Positions 1 through 5,220 are shown, counted from the stretch's first letter. The stretch: 5,425 nucleotides of DNA from an uncultured Elusimicrobia bacterium (GCA_945483375.1 CALYRQ010000075.1:1-5425); one strand, 5' to 3'. The notes: a model not told the origin generated them from the letters alone. Numbers and translations are program-made.

Positions 1-14
1 GTAAATCCAAGTTT

Positions 15-71
15 GGCGGCCTGCCATACTTACGTCATTCCCAAATGTAAGGCGGCACCTTGCAGGCCGCC
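15..71. repeat. 10-bp perfect inverted repeat with nested GC-rich hairpin
   Basis: GGCGGCCTGC at 15-24 is the exact reverse complement of GCAGGCCGCC at 62-71. A smaller hairpin, GGCGGC (51-56) with GCCGCC (66-71), competes for the right arm. There is no coding potential here. It interleaves with the 30-149 inverted repeat, so the two cannot both be simple hairpins at once. It is probably part of a dispersed intergenic repeat family, since the right arm runs into a word found again at 5261-5273. Confidence 0.6.
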
Positions 72-149
72 CGCAGGGGTCGGAAATCTGTCGTTTCGTA
101 ACTACAAGATTCCATGCTAGCCGCCGTCCGCAGGACCAGAATGACGTAA
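30..149. repeat. 120-bp inverted-repeat element upstream of the pilin gene
   Basis: TTACGTCATTC at 30-40 is the perfect 11-base reverse complement of GAATGACGTAA at 139-149. Inside it lies a second pairing: GG plus AATCT (82-83, 85-89) with AGATT plus CC (107-113), with one bulged A. Two related modules sit within the element: GCCGCC-CGCAGGG at 66-78 and GCCGCC-GTCCGCAGGAC at 120-135. Ends of the GTCATTC...GAATGAC type recall non-autonomous palindromic repeats known from many bacterial genomes, but I cannot assign a named family. There is no ORF inside. The right end lies 40 bases before the pilin start. The 1-189 stretch holds nothing else I can support; I found no convincing -35/-10 pair for the pilin gene. 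Confidence 0.6.
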
Positions 150-189
150 TAAAACGATAAAGCCGCCATATCGTATAAAGGAAAACAAA

Positions 190-657
190 ATGAAAGGTTT
201 TACGTTAATAGAGTTGTTAGTTGTTGTTTTAATTATCGGTATTTTATCGGCGGTGGCGTTGCCGCAGTATACAAAAGCGGTGGAAAAATCCCGTGCGGCG
301 GAAGCTATGGTGATTTTAAACAGTATTGCGAATGCAAATAAAGTTTATCAGATGGCTAATGGAGCGTATGCGGATCATATAGACGATTTGGATATCGAAA
401 TTCCGGGTCAAGACATAGTGTATAATTCTTGGCGGCGTAAGCAGAGTAAAAATTATCAGTTTGGCACCAGGGCTGCACTTGACTCCCCAAGTATTGCACT
501 GGCCAACCGGCTGCCGTTTGCCAGCGTATATTATTTGTATATAGAAGAAGGAAAACCCGGTGTGTATTGCGATGGGTATTCGGCCAAAGGTACGGAAATC
601 TGCCGGATGTTAAGCGGCGGAAAAAAAGATGGAAACAAGTTTGTTATCGGTTCTTAA
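190..657 (+). CDS. Type IV pilin-like protein (class III signal peptide, prepilin)
   Basis: This 155-residue protein begins with a textbook prepilin leader: MKG followed by FTLIELLVVVLIIGILSAVA. The prepilin peptidase site is between G3 and F4, and the conserved Glu (position 5 of the mature form) is E8. Hydrophobic residues 4-24 serve both as membrane anchor and as the assembly helix of a pilus or pseudopilus. The rest is a globular head with Cys127 and Cys138, which could form the C-terminal disulfide loop common in pilins. The ribosome site AAAGGA lies 7 bases before the ATG. The gene stands alone, converging on the DJ-1 gene across a hairpin. No assembly genes (pilB, pilC, pilQ, pilD) are visible. 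Elusimicrobiota are known for many scattered pilin-like genes of this style. The export and assembly class is secure; whether it is a major pilin, a minor pilin or a type II pseudopilin cannot be told. Its codons look more AT-rich than those of the neighbouring genes. Confidence 0.93.
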   Translation: MKGFTLIELLVVVLIIGILSAVALPQYTKAVEKSRAAEAMVILNSIANANKVYQMANGAYADHIDDLDIEIPGQDIVYNSWRRKQSKNYQFGTRAALDSPSIALANRLPFASVYYLYIEEGKPGVYCDGYSAKGTEICRMLSGGKKDGNKFVIGS

Positions 658-661
658 CCAA

Positions 662-689
662 AAACACCCCGGGTAAATCCGGGGTGTTT
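662..689. terminator. Bidirectional hairpin terminator between convergent genes
   Basis: A perfect 11-bp stem, AAACACCCCGG (662-672) with CCGGGGTGTTT (679-689), has a 6-base loop. On the minus strand it ends in a run of five T (complement of the A run at 660-664), serving the C_GCAxxG/DJ-1 unit whose stop is at 705. On the plus strand the tail is only GTTTG, but the hairpin starts 5 bases after the pilin stop, so it probably ends that transcript too. Confidence 0.85.
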
Positions 690-704
690 GTCAGAAGCGG
701 AAAA

Positions 705-1247
705 CTAGCAGTTTTTGTAATAGATTTCTTTCTTCGTTTTGTCCGCCGTTTCTTTTCCGGCGAGCGTTTCCAAAATCAGGAACCCAAAGTCAATCGTCGC
801 CGCCGCGCTTTTGCCGGTAATCACGTTTCCGTCCCGCACGGCGTAATCTTCTTGATACTCGCCGCCAAAGTCCTCGTTCATGGACGTAAAGCACGTATAT
901 TTTTTGCCTTTTAAATAGCCGGCGTGGCCCAAAATCGTCGGGCCCGCGCAAATGGCGGCCACCGTTTTGCCCTCAGTCATAAATTGTTTGATAAGGGATT
1001 GAACGGCTGCGCTGGCTTCCAGCGCTTTGTATTCCGGACCGGCGGGAATGACAAGCGCCCCGTATTCCGCCGCATTTAATTGCGAGAACGGCCGCAGGTT
1101 CGTAACCGTCAGCCCGAAGCGGCCCGTGGCGTCTTTATCCAAAAGCGAATATACGTCTACGGTAAGGCCACCGCGGCGTAAAATGGCGTAAGTGCCCACG
1201 GCTTCGATTTCTTCAAATCCGTCCGTTACAATCATGCAAACTTTCAT
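705..1247 (-). CDS. DJ-1/PfpI family protein (YajL/DJ-1-like)
   Basis: This is 180 residues, the usual single-domain length for the family. Near the start is GFEEIE (10-15), where E15 matches the Glu that hydrogen-bonds the reactive cysteine in DJ-1. The nucleophile elbow AAICAGPT (97-104) places the conserved reactive Cys at C100. IPAGPE (67-72) matches the LPGG loop. The His that follows in human DJ-1 (H126) seems to be replaced: the local sequence is FTSMNEDF (120-127), so there is no classic Cys-His pair. Family members are reported as chaperones, glyoxalase or deglycase-like enzymes, or oxidative-stress proteins; which applies here cannot be decided. The start is firm: GGAGGAA lies 6 bases ahead, inside the last codons of the upstream gene, and the stop and start overlap as TAATG, so the two are translationally coupled. 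That partner is a cysteine-rich protein, which supports a redox or stress role (inference). Confidence 0.92.
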   Translation of the reverse strand: MKVCMIVTDGFEEIEAVGTYAILRRGGLTVDVYSLLDKDATGRFGLTVTNLRPFSQLNAAEYGALVIPAGPEYKALEASAAVQSLIKQFMTEGKTVAAICAGPTILGHAGYLKGKKYTCFTSMNEDFGGEYQEDYAVRDGNVITGKSAAATIDFGFLILETLAGKETADKTKKEIYYKNC

Positions 1248-1699
1248 TATTCTTCCTCCGGGGAGCGGTCTTCGTACGGGTCAAACAGACCGGGGAACAA
1301 CTGGTCTTCCACGATGCGCGCGCAGTCGGCCACGCAGCCGCGGCAGGAGCGCAGTCGGTCGGTTTTTCCGTCCGTGCCGCGCAGGAGAGCGCAGCAGGAA
1401 GTGGTGTTCCAGTTTTCAAATTGTTTAATCATGTGGCCGCCCAAGTCAAACGTGGAAAATTTGGTGGCGGGTTCTTCCATATTGCCGTCGCTGTTTTTGA
1501 GGCCGGCAAGCATCATCATGGCGCAAATGGAGCCGCACATTTCGTAGCGTTTGGCGATGCCGAGCCCGTAGGCCTCCACGGCGCGGAAAGCGGTTTTTTC
1601 GTCCATACCCAAAAGGTCGCAATAGGTACAGGCGACGGCTTGGGCGCAGTTATAGCCGTTTTTGTGGCGGTTTTTGGCGAGTTGTACGCGGGATTTCAT
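1247..1699 (-). CDS. C_GCAxxG_C_C family cysteine-rich (putative redox) protein
   Basis: This 150-residue soluble protein has ten cysteines: C18, C24, C27, C55, C59, C102, C103, C119, C122 and C126. The early GYNCAQAV (15-22), the central MCGSICAMMMLAGL (54-67) and the late Cys pattern SCRGCVADC (118-126) fit the C_GCAxxG_C_C family, a putative redox-active group often found near electron-transfer or metal-related genes. Its biochemical reaction is unknown. In the central motif Cys59 sits where a small residue or Gly is common, and the extra cysteines suggest metal, cluster or disulfide chemistry (inference). The ribosome site AAGGAAA lies shortly before the ATG. The gene follows metK after 59 bases that contain a hairpin but no clear promoter, so it may depend on read-through. 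Its stop shares one base with the DJ-1 start (TAATG). The acidic tail ends in three Glu whose codons double as the next gene's Shine-Dalgarno sequence. Confidence 0.88.
   Translation of the reverse strand: MKSRVQLAKNRHKNGYNCAQAVACTYCDLLGMDEKTAFRAVEAYGLGIAKRYEMCGSICAMMMLAGLKNSDGNMEEPATKFSTFDLGGHMIKQFENWNTTSCCALLRGTDGKTDRLRSCRGCVADCARIVEDQLFPGLFDPYEDRSPEEE
1253..1259 (-). promoter_or_regulatory. Strong Shine-Dalgarno for the DJ-1 gene, embedded in the upstream gene
   Basis: GGAGGAA on the minus strand is an almost ideal anti-16S match. It is formed by the last Glu codons of the C_GCAxxG gene and sits 6 bases before the DJ-1 ATG at 1247. Together with the TAATG junction it fixes the DJ-1 start and indicates coupled translation. 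Confidence 0.85.
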
Positions 1700-1729
1700 A
1701 GCGTTTTCCTTTTTTGATGTTTTAAAAGT

Positions 1730-1752
1730 CCCGGAGGGGAAGCCCCTCCGGG
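1730..1752 (-). terminator. Hairpin after metK, probable terminator or attenuator
   Basis: A perfect 10-bp stem, CCCGGAGGGG (1730-1739) with CCCCTCCGGG (1743-1752), has a 3-base loop and begins 6 bases after the metK stop. On the minus strand it is followed by ACTTTTAAAA, a short and imperfect U tract. Termination may therefore be partial, letting some transcripts continue into the C_GCAxxG and DJ-1 genes, for which I see no separate promoter. Confidence 0.7.
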
Positions 1753-1758
1753 AAAATG

Positions 1759-2919
1759 TTATTTGGCGGCTTTTTGAAGCGCGCTTACTTTGTCCGTCTT
1801 TTCCCAGGCAAACTCTTTGCGGCCGAAATGACCGTAAGAGGCGGTGGCAAGATAGACGGGATTTCTTAATTTAAAGTGCTCAATAATGCCGCGCGGCGTG
1901 AGCGGGAAAAGTTTGCGCGCAATTTGCGCCAGCTTTTCGTCCGGCAGGACGCCCGTTCCGTCGGTGTCCACGTAGAAACCGACGGGTTCTTCGCGTCCGA
2001 TGGCGTAGGCCAGCTGTACGGTACATTCGTGCGCCAGTCCGGCCGCTACGATGTTTTTGGCGATGTAACGCGCCATGTACGCCGCGGAGCGGTCCACTTT
2101 GGTCGGGTCCTTGCCGGAGAACGCTCCGCCGCCGTGGGGGCAGCGTCCGCCGTAGGTGTCTACGATGATTTTGCGGCCCGTCAGCCCGGTGTCGGACTGC
2201 GGCCCGCCGATTACAAATTTGCCCGTAGGATTGATGTAGATTTTGGTGTTTTTATCCATCCACTTTTTGATTTCGGGCGTAAGGGCGGCGTCAGCAATTT
2301 CTTTTTTGGATTTTTCGGTGATTTTGTCGCCGGATTTATCCAAAATTTCTTCGGTATGCTGGGTGGAGATGACGACGGTGTCCACGCGGACGGGTTTGCC
2401 GTCTTGGTATTCTACGGTTACCTGGCTTTTGGCGTCCGGGCCGAGGTAAGCCAGCGTGCCGTTTTTGCGCGCTTTTTCCAAATTTTTCAAAATTTCATGT
2501 GATAACACCAAAGAAAGCGGCATCAGTTCCGGCGTTTCGTTTACGGCGTACCCTACCATCAGGCCCTGGTCGCCCGCGCCGCCTACGTCTACCCCTTGGC
2601 TGATATCGGGCGACTGCTTGCCGATTACATTGATGACGGCACAGGTTTTGTAGTTAAAACCGTATTTGGCGTCGTCGTAACCGATGTTTTTGATTACGTC
2701 GCGTGCGATTTGTTCCACGTCTACCCAGGTGCGGGTGGTAATTTCCCCGCCGATAATCACCAGTCCGCGCGTGATATACGTTTCGCAGGCTACGCGGGCG
2801 GTTTTGTCTTTCTTTAAAATTTCGTCTAAAATAGCGTCGGAAATTTGATCGCAGACTTTGTCCGGGTGCCCTTTGGAAACGGACTCGGACGTGAAAAAGC
2901 ATTTTCCTTGTTTAATCAT
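1759..2919 (-). CDS. metK: S-adenosylmethionine synthase (methionine adenosyltransferase)
   Basis: This cytoplasmic enzyme makes S-adenosylmethionine from methionine and ATP, releasing phosphate and diphosphate. At 386 residues it is full length for bacterial MetK. Visible signatures are [13 protein letters not shown] (9-21, with ATP-contacting H18 and metal ligand D20), GAGDQG (114-119) and the P-loop-like GGGAFSGKD (263-271), followed by [10 protein letters not shown] (272-281). A small peculiarity is [10 protein letters not shown] (256-265), where many MetK have a Gly-Ala before the His. The start at 2919 gives the usual short lead-in before FTSES. No Shine-Dalgarno precedes it: the bases before AUG are GTATAGATT, part of a possible pseudoknot. 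A good extended -10 promoter lies 54-59 bases upstream of the start. A hairpin follows the stop, with the C_GCAxxG and DJ-1 genes downstream on the same strand. Confidence 0.98.
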   Translation of the reverse strand: MIKQGKCFFTSESVSKGHPDKVCDQISDAILDEILKKDKTARVACETYITRGLVIIGGEITTRTWVDVEQIARDVIKNIGYDDAKYGFNYKTCAVINVIGKQSPDISQGVDVGGAGDQGLMVGYAVNETPELMPLSLVLSHEILKNLEKARKNGTLAYLGPDAKSQVTVEYQDGKPVRVDTVVISTQHTEEILDKSGDKITEKSKKEIADAALTPEIKKWMDKNTKIYINPTGKFVIGGPQSDTGLTGRKIIVDTYGGRCPHGGGAFSGKDPTKVDRSAAYMARYIAKNIVAAGLAHECTVQLAYAIGREEPVGFYVDTDGTGVLPDEKLAQIARKLFPLTPRGIIEHFKLRNPVYLATASYGHFGRKEFAWEKTDKVSALQKAAK

Positions 2920-2964
2920 AATCTATACGGAACCTGATTAGATTTGAGGGGGAGGGATGGTTCC
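2913..2964 (-). promoter_or_regulatory. Candidate structured metK leader (H-type pseudoknot over the start codon)
   Basis: Read on the minus strand, GGAACC (2964-2959) pairs with GGTTCC (2934-2929). The 24-base loop begins with a pyrimidine run (2956-2947) and ends in AATCTAATCA. Within the loop, AATCTA (2944-2939) can pair with TAGATT (2925-2920), which abuts the ATG. Alternatively TAATCA (2940-2935) can pair with TGATTA (2918-2913), which includes the UG of the start codon. The second option leaves no gap to the first stem and a 10-base linker, a sterically easy pseudoknot. The predicted RNA begins about where the first stem starts. I do not recognise a SAM-I, SAM-II, SAM-III or SAM-V consensus. 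Regulation by SAM is inference from the gene controlled. Confidence 0.4.
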
Positions 2965-2972
2965 TTATTCAT

Positions 2973-3001
2973 ATTATACCACTTGTACACATTACTGGAC
3001 A
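2973..3001 (-). promoter_or_regulatory. metK: Extended -10 promoter for metK
   Basis: On the minus strand TGGTATAAT (2981-2973) is a perfect -10 hexamer with the TGn extension. At 17-base spacing the -35 position reads TGTCCA (3001-2996), only 3 of 6 matches to TTGACA, as is common for extended -10 promoters. The expected transcription start is near 2967-2965, giving a leader of about 46-48 bases that starts at the GGAACC stem. Confidence 0.75.
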
Positions 3002-3018
3002 GGGTTTTTACCAAAAGG

Positions 3019-3045
3019 AAAGCCGCATTTTGTAATACGGCTTTT
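3019..3045 (-). terminator. Hairpin terminator after the M20 peptidase gene
   Basis: AAAGCCG (3019-3025) pairs with CGGCTTT (3038-3044). The stem continues past one C-A mismatch with three more pairs (ATT with AAT) to a 4-base loop. It begins 12 bases after the M20 stop. The minus-strand tail is CGGCTTTCCTTTT, a broken U tract. It lies between the M20 gene and the metK promoter and so separates the two transcription units. Confidence 0.65.
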
Positions 3046-3056
3046 AAGAAGTGGGT

Positions 3057-4511
3057 TTAGTTTTTGTCCGGGGTGTTTCCGGAGGGCGTTTCCTGCGGCG
3101 TAAGGGGCAGTAAATCTTCGCCGTAGGCGAAATCAAAGATGATGCCGGAGATAAACTGAAGCTGGTTGAAAAAATCTTTTTCGCTGATAAATTCGTCCGG
3201 CGCGTGGGCGGTGTTTTCGCCCAGCGGGTCCATATCCGGGCCTAGGCCGTAAGTAATGACGCCCAGTTTGCGCAGAAATTCGTTGTCGCCCGACGCGGGG
3301 CTCATGCCCGGCACGGTGATGGCCCCCGGCAGTATTTTTGCCGCCGTTTTTGAAATGGATGCAAACAGCGGGTCCGTGCCGTCCATAGGTGCGGGGAACG
3401 GCGTTTGGGGGCGTTCCAAAATTTCGAGGCTGATGTTTTCTTCGTCTTTAAAAATTTCTTTTACGTGTTCAAAAAAATCGTCCGGGTCCGTGCCGGGGAG
3501 CAGACGTACGTTGATAACCGCGCTGGCTTCGCCGCTGGCGGAGCCGGAATCTTTGCTGGCGGAAAGCACGGTGGGGTTGAGCGTATCTTTTAACTGAGAG
3601 CGGAAAAACGGGTCGAGCGCCATAATCTCGGCGGCGGAAGATTGGGTTTGCGGCCCGCCGGAGAGCAAAAAGTCTATGGTGGTTTGGCCGTCTTCGTCCT
3701 GCAGCGGGGCGATGGTTTTAAAGAAGGTGCGCGCCGTAGGGGTGAGTTTAGCGGGCGGGTTGTAGGCGGCGATTTTGGCCAAAGCCTGCGAGAGCAGGTA
3801 GACGGCGTTATCATTTACCGGCATGGACGAGTGCACGCCCGTGCCGTAGGCGGTGATTTTAATATCCATGTACATTTTGGTGGAGGCTTCGGCAAAGATT
3901 ACGTCAACGCCGTCTTTATTCTTGATAATGCCGCCGCCTTCGTTGAGCGCAAACCCGGGCTTTATTTTATCCCAATGGGCGGCGCCCAGCCATAAAAGGC
4001 CCGTTTCGCTGCCGGATTCTTCGCCGGAGGTGGCTAGGAAAATAATGTCGCGCTTGGGGGGGAGGTTTTGGTCTTTGAGCCACGTGAACAGAGCGAGATA
4101 AGCCGCCGTATAATTTTTTGCGTCCGTAGAGCCCAGTCCGTAAATGTTGCCTTTTTCCACAGTGGCTTTAAAGGGGGGATAGCTCCAGCCTTCGGCGGCG
4201 GGGGCCGTGTCTAAATGGGAAATGAGAAGCAGCGGTTTTTGTTCCGGGTCGCTTCCTTTAATGCGGGCCATGAGGTTGGCGCGGCCTTTGCTGGGAATAA
4301 AAATATCCCAGTCTATTTGATGTTTGTTAAATTCTTTATACAGGTAGCGCGCGGCGGAAAGCTCGTCGGGTTCCGGCAGGGAAGTGTCAATGTTGATTAA
4401 GTTAATCAGGTGGCGTTTGGCTTCGGCATTGAGCGCGGCCCACGGGTCTTGCTCCGCGCGCGCGGACAAGAAACAGAAGCAAATAAGCAAAGCCAAAGCC
4501 GTTTTTTTCAT
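3057..4511 (-). CDS. Secreted M20-family metallopeptidase (carboxypeptidase S / PM20D1-like)
   Basis: This 484-residue protein has a Sec signal peptide (KK, hydrophobic 4-15, likely cleavage after ARA at 17-19), so it should act in the periplasm or outside. The di-zinc M20 centre is complete: SHLDTA (98-103) gives H99 and catalytic D101, STDAK (128-132) gives bridging D130, GEES (163-166) gives catalytic E164 and ligand E165, NEGGG (190-194) gives E191, and HAPDE (436-440) gives the last ligand H436. GTGVHSS (223-229) belongs to the inserted dimerisation domain. The NEGGG form recalls the CPS1/PM20D1 branch, whose members cleave peptides or N-acyl amino acids; the substrate here is unknown. 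The tail (about 470-484) is Pro/Thr-rich. The start is fixed by GGAGA shortly before the ATG and by the ATGA overlap with the DUF192 gene, so the two are translationally coupled. Confidence 0.93.
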   Translation of the reverse strand: MKKTALALLICFCFLSARAEQDPWAALNAEAKRHLINLINIDTSLPEPDELSAARYLYKEFNKHQIDWDIFIPSKGRANLMARIKGSDPEQKPLLLISHLDTAPAAEGWSYPPFKATVEKGNIYGLGSTDAKNYTAAYLALFTWLKDQNLPPKRDIIFLATSGEESGSETGLLWLGAAHWDKIKPGFALNEGGGIIKNKDGVDVIFAEASTKMYMDIKITAYGTGVHSSMPVNDNAVYLLSQALAKIAAYNPPAKLTPTARTFFKTIAPLQDEDGQTTIDFLLSGGPQTQSSAAEIMALDPFFRSQLKDTLNPTVLSASKDSGSASGEASAVINVRLLPGTDPDDFFEHVKEIFKDEENISLEILERPQTPFPAPMDGTDPLFASISKTAAKILPGAITVPGMSPASGDNEFLRKLGVITYGLGPDMDPLGENTAHAPDEFISEKDFFNQLQFISGIIFDFAYGEDLLPLTPQETPSGNTPDKN

Positions 4512-4960
4512 TGTTTCTCCGGCAGAGAGAACGCCAGTTTTGCGCCTTTCTTCACCCCGTGTTTGGCGGCGGTTTTGGCGGGGAGTTCCAGCACGTAACG
4601 TCCAAAGCCCGTCGCTTGGGGTACGTCGTAATCCGGCGTGTAGGTGTAAGTGTGTTCCATGTCGTGCGCGACGGAGGAAACGGTTTTGTCACCGTTGATA
4701 AACACGATGTCTAAATTAATTAGGGTGTTTTTCATCCAAAATTGTTGGAGTTCGTCTTCGCCCGAAATAAACAGCATGCCTTCGTTTTCGGGCAAGTGTT
4801 TGACGAACATCAGCCCTTTTTCTTTCTTTTCGGGCGTGTCCGCCACGCGGGCTTTAACGGCGAAACCGTCCGGCAGCGTAACGGTGACGTTTTGATACTG
4901 GTTGCACGCGCACAGGCAAATGAGCGCGGCGGTTAAAATAGCAAATTTCTTCATATACAT
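4508..4960 (-). CDS. DUF192-domain lipoprotein
   Basis: This 150-residue protein has a short basic and hydrophobic leader ending in a likely lipobox, LCAC (16-19), with lipidated Cys19, so it should be anchored at the membrane on the outer side. The rest is one DUF192 domain with its hallmark motifs: ADTPEKKEKGLMF (40-52), GMLF (61-64), FWMKNT (74-79), LDIVF (83-87) and YVLELP (122-127). The fold is known, but the function of the family is not settled. Translation could begin at 4960 or at the second Met (4954, MKKF), which gives a more typical signal peptide; neither has a Shine-Dalgarno sequence. The stop overlaps the M20 start as ATGA, making a two-gene envelope unit. The upstream promoter is unclear: a TATAAA lies about 75 bases upstream, without a good -35. 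Confidence 0.9.
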   Translation of the reverse strand: MYMKKFAILTAALICLCACNQYQNVTVTLPDGFAVKARVADTPEKKEKGLMFVKHLPENEGMLFISGEDELQQFWMKNTLINLDIVFINGDKTVSSVAHDMEHTYTYTPDYDVPQATGFGRYVLELPAKTAAKHGVKKGAKLAFSLPEKQ

Positions 4961-4989
4961 AAGTGTAGCAAATTAAGGCTTTTCCGTGC

Positions 4990-5013
4990 GGAATAACGGC
5001 GTTTTGTTATTCC
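4990..5013. repeat. 8-bp hairpin upstream of the DUF192 gene
   Basis: GGAATAAC (4990-4997) and GTTATTCC (5006-5013) form a perfect 8-bp stem with an 8-base loop. There is no T run on either side, so it is not an obvious terminator. It lies about 30 bases ahead of the DUF192 start, probably within its 5' leader, and could be an mRNA structure or an operator. Confidence 0.45.
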
Positions 5014-5065
5014 CCGCCCTTTGTCCTGTTTATAAAAAGCGTCCTGCTGTTGCTGTGGTTGTTTT

Positions 5066-5184
5066 GCAGGCCTTAACTCCTTTATAAAATCCGTTCCGTA
5101 CGGAGTAAGCATTTTATTTGTTTGAAGCCGCATGCGAGTTGTAAAATGCGCCGTACGGAACTGGATTTTATGGGTGCGGCCTGC
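5066..5184. repeat. 119-bp long imperfect inverted repeat (palindromic element)
   Basis: The two arms match in four blocks: GCAGGCC (5066-5072) with GGCCTGC (5178-5184), ATAAAATCC (5084-5092) with GGATTTTAT (5163-5171), GTTCCGTACGG (5093-5103) with CCGTACGGAAC (5151-5161), and GCATTTTA (5109-5116) with TAAAATGC (5142-5149). Small insertions separate them: AGTAA against G, and nothing against T. The centre (5117-5141) includes CGCATGCG, itself a palindrome. As RNA or extruded DNA this would be a long rod. No transposase or convincing gene is present. It could be a MITE-like or REP-like element or a structured RNA. Confidence 0.7.
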
Positions 5185-5194
5185 GAGTTTTTTG

Positions 5195-5220
5195 TTACTT
5201 TTTGCCGATGCAAAAAGTAA
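5195..5220. repeat. Hairpin with 11-bp perfect stem, CGAT loop
   Basis: TTACTTTTTGC (5195-5205) and GCAAAAAGTAA (5210-5220) pair perfectly around CGAT. Hairpins of the GTTACTTTTTG...CAAAAAGTAA type occur in intergenic repeats of many unrelated bacteria, as I recall them. It sits 10 bases after the long inverted repeat and 12 bases before the next hairpin, so the three may be one composite element. Confidence 0.65.

Noticed and set aside
174..179. TATAAA as a -10 box for the pilin gene
   Set aside because: It overlaps the ribosome site and would start transcription within about 5 bases of the ATG, and no -35 lies at a fitting distance.
1..189. CRISPR array at the left edge
   Set aside because: The repeats are inverted and nested, not evenly spaced direct repeats, and there are no spacer-like units.
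567..914. Plus-strand ORF spanning the pilin end and the DJ-1 gene
   Set aside because: It crosses the terminator hairpin and two well-supported genes in other frames.
1876..2502. 208-codon plus-strand ORF antisense to metK
   Set aside because: It is a mirror of metK codon bias; metK is full length with all signatures intact. The protein is Gly/Phe/Val-rich with no recognisable motif.
2654..2902. Out-of-frame ORF inside metK starting at ATG 2902 after AAGGAA
   Set aside because: The purine run is only about 2 bases from the ATG, too close for a normal Shine-Dalgarno, and the peptide is Arg-rich, as expected from a shifted frame of metK.
2913..2967. A named SAM riboswitch class (SAM-I, SAM-II, SAM-III/SMK, SAM-V) before metK
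   Set aside because: The leader is too short for SAM-I, and I cannot find the conserved loop sequences of SAM-II, SAM-III or SAM-V. I therefore call only an unnamed candidate structure.
3642..3995. Plus-strand ORFs antisense to the M20 gene
   Set aside because: The M20 frame is complete with all metal ligands; the antisense products are low complexity with no start signal.
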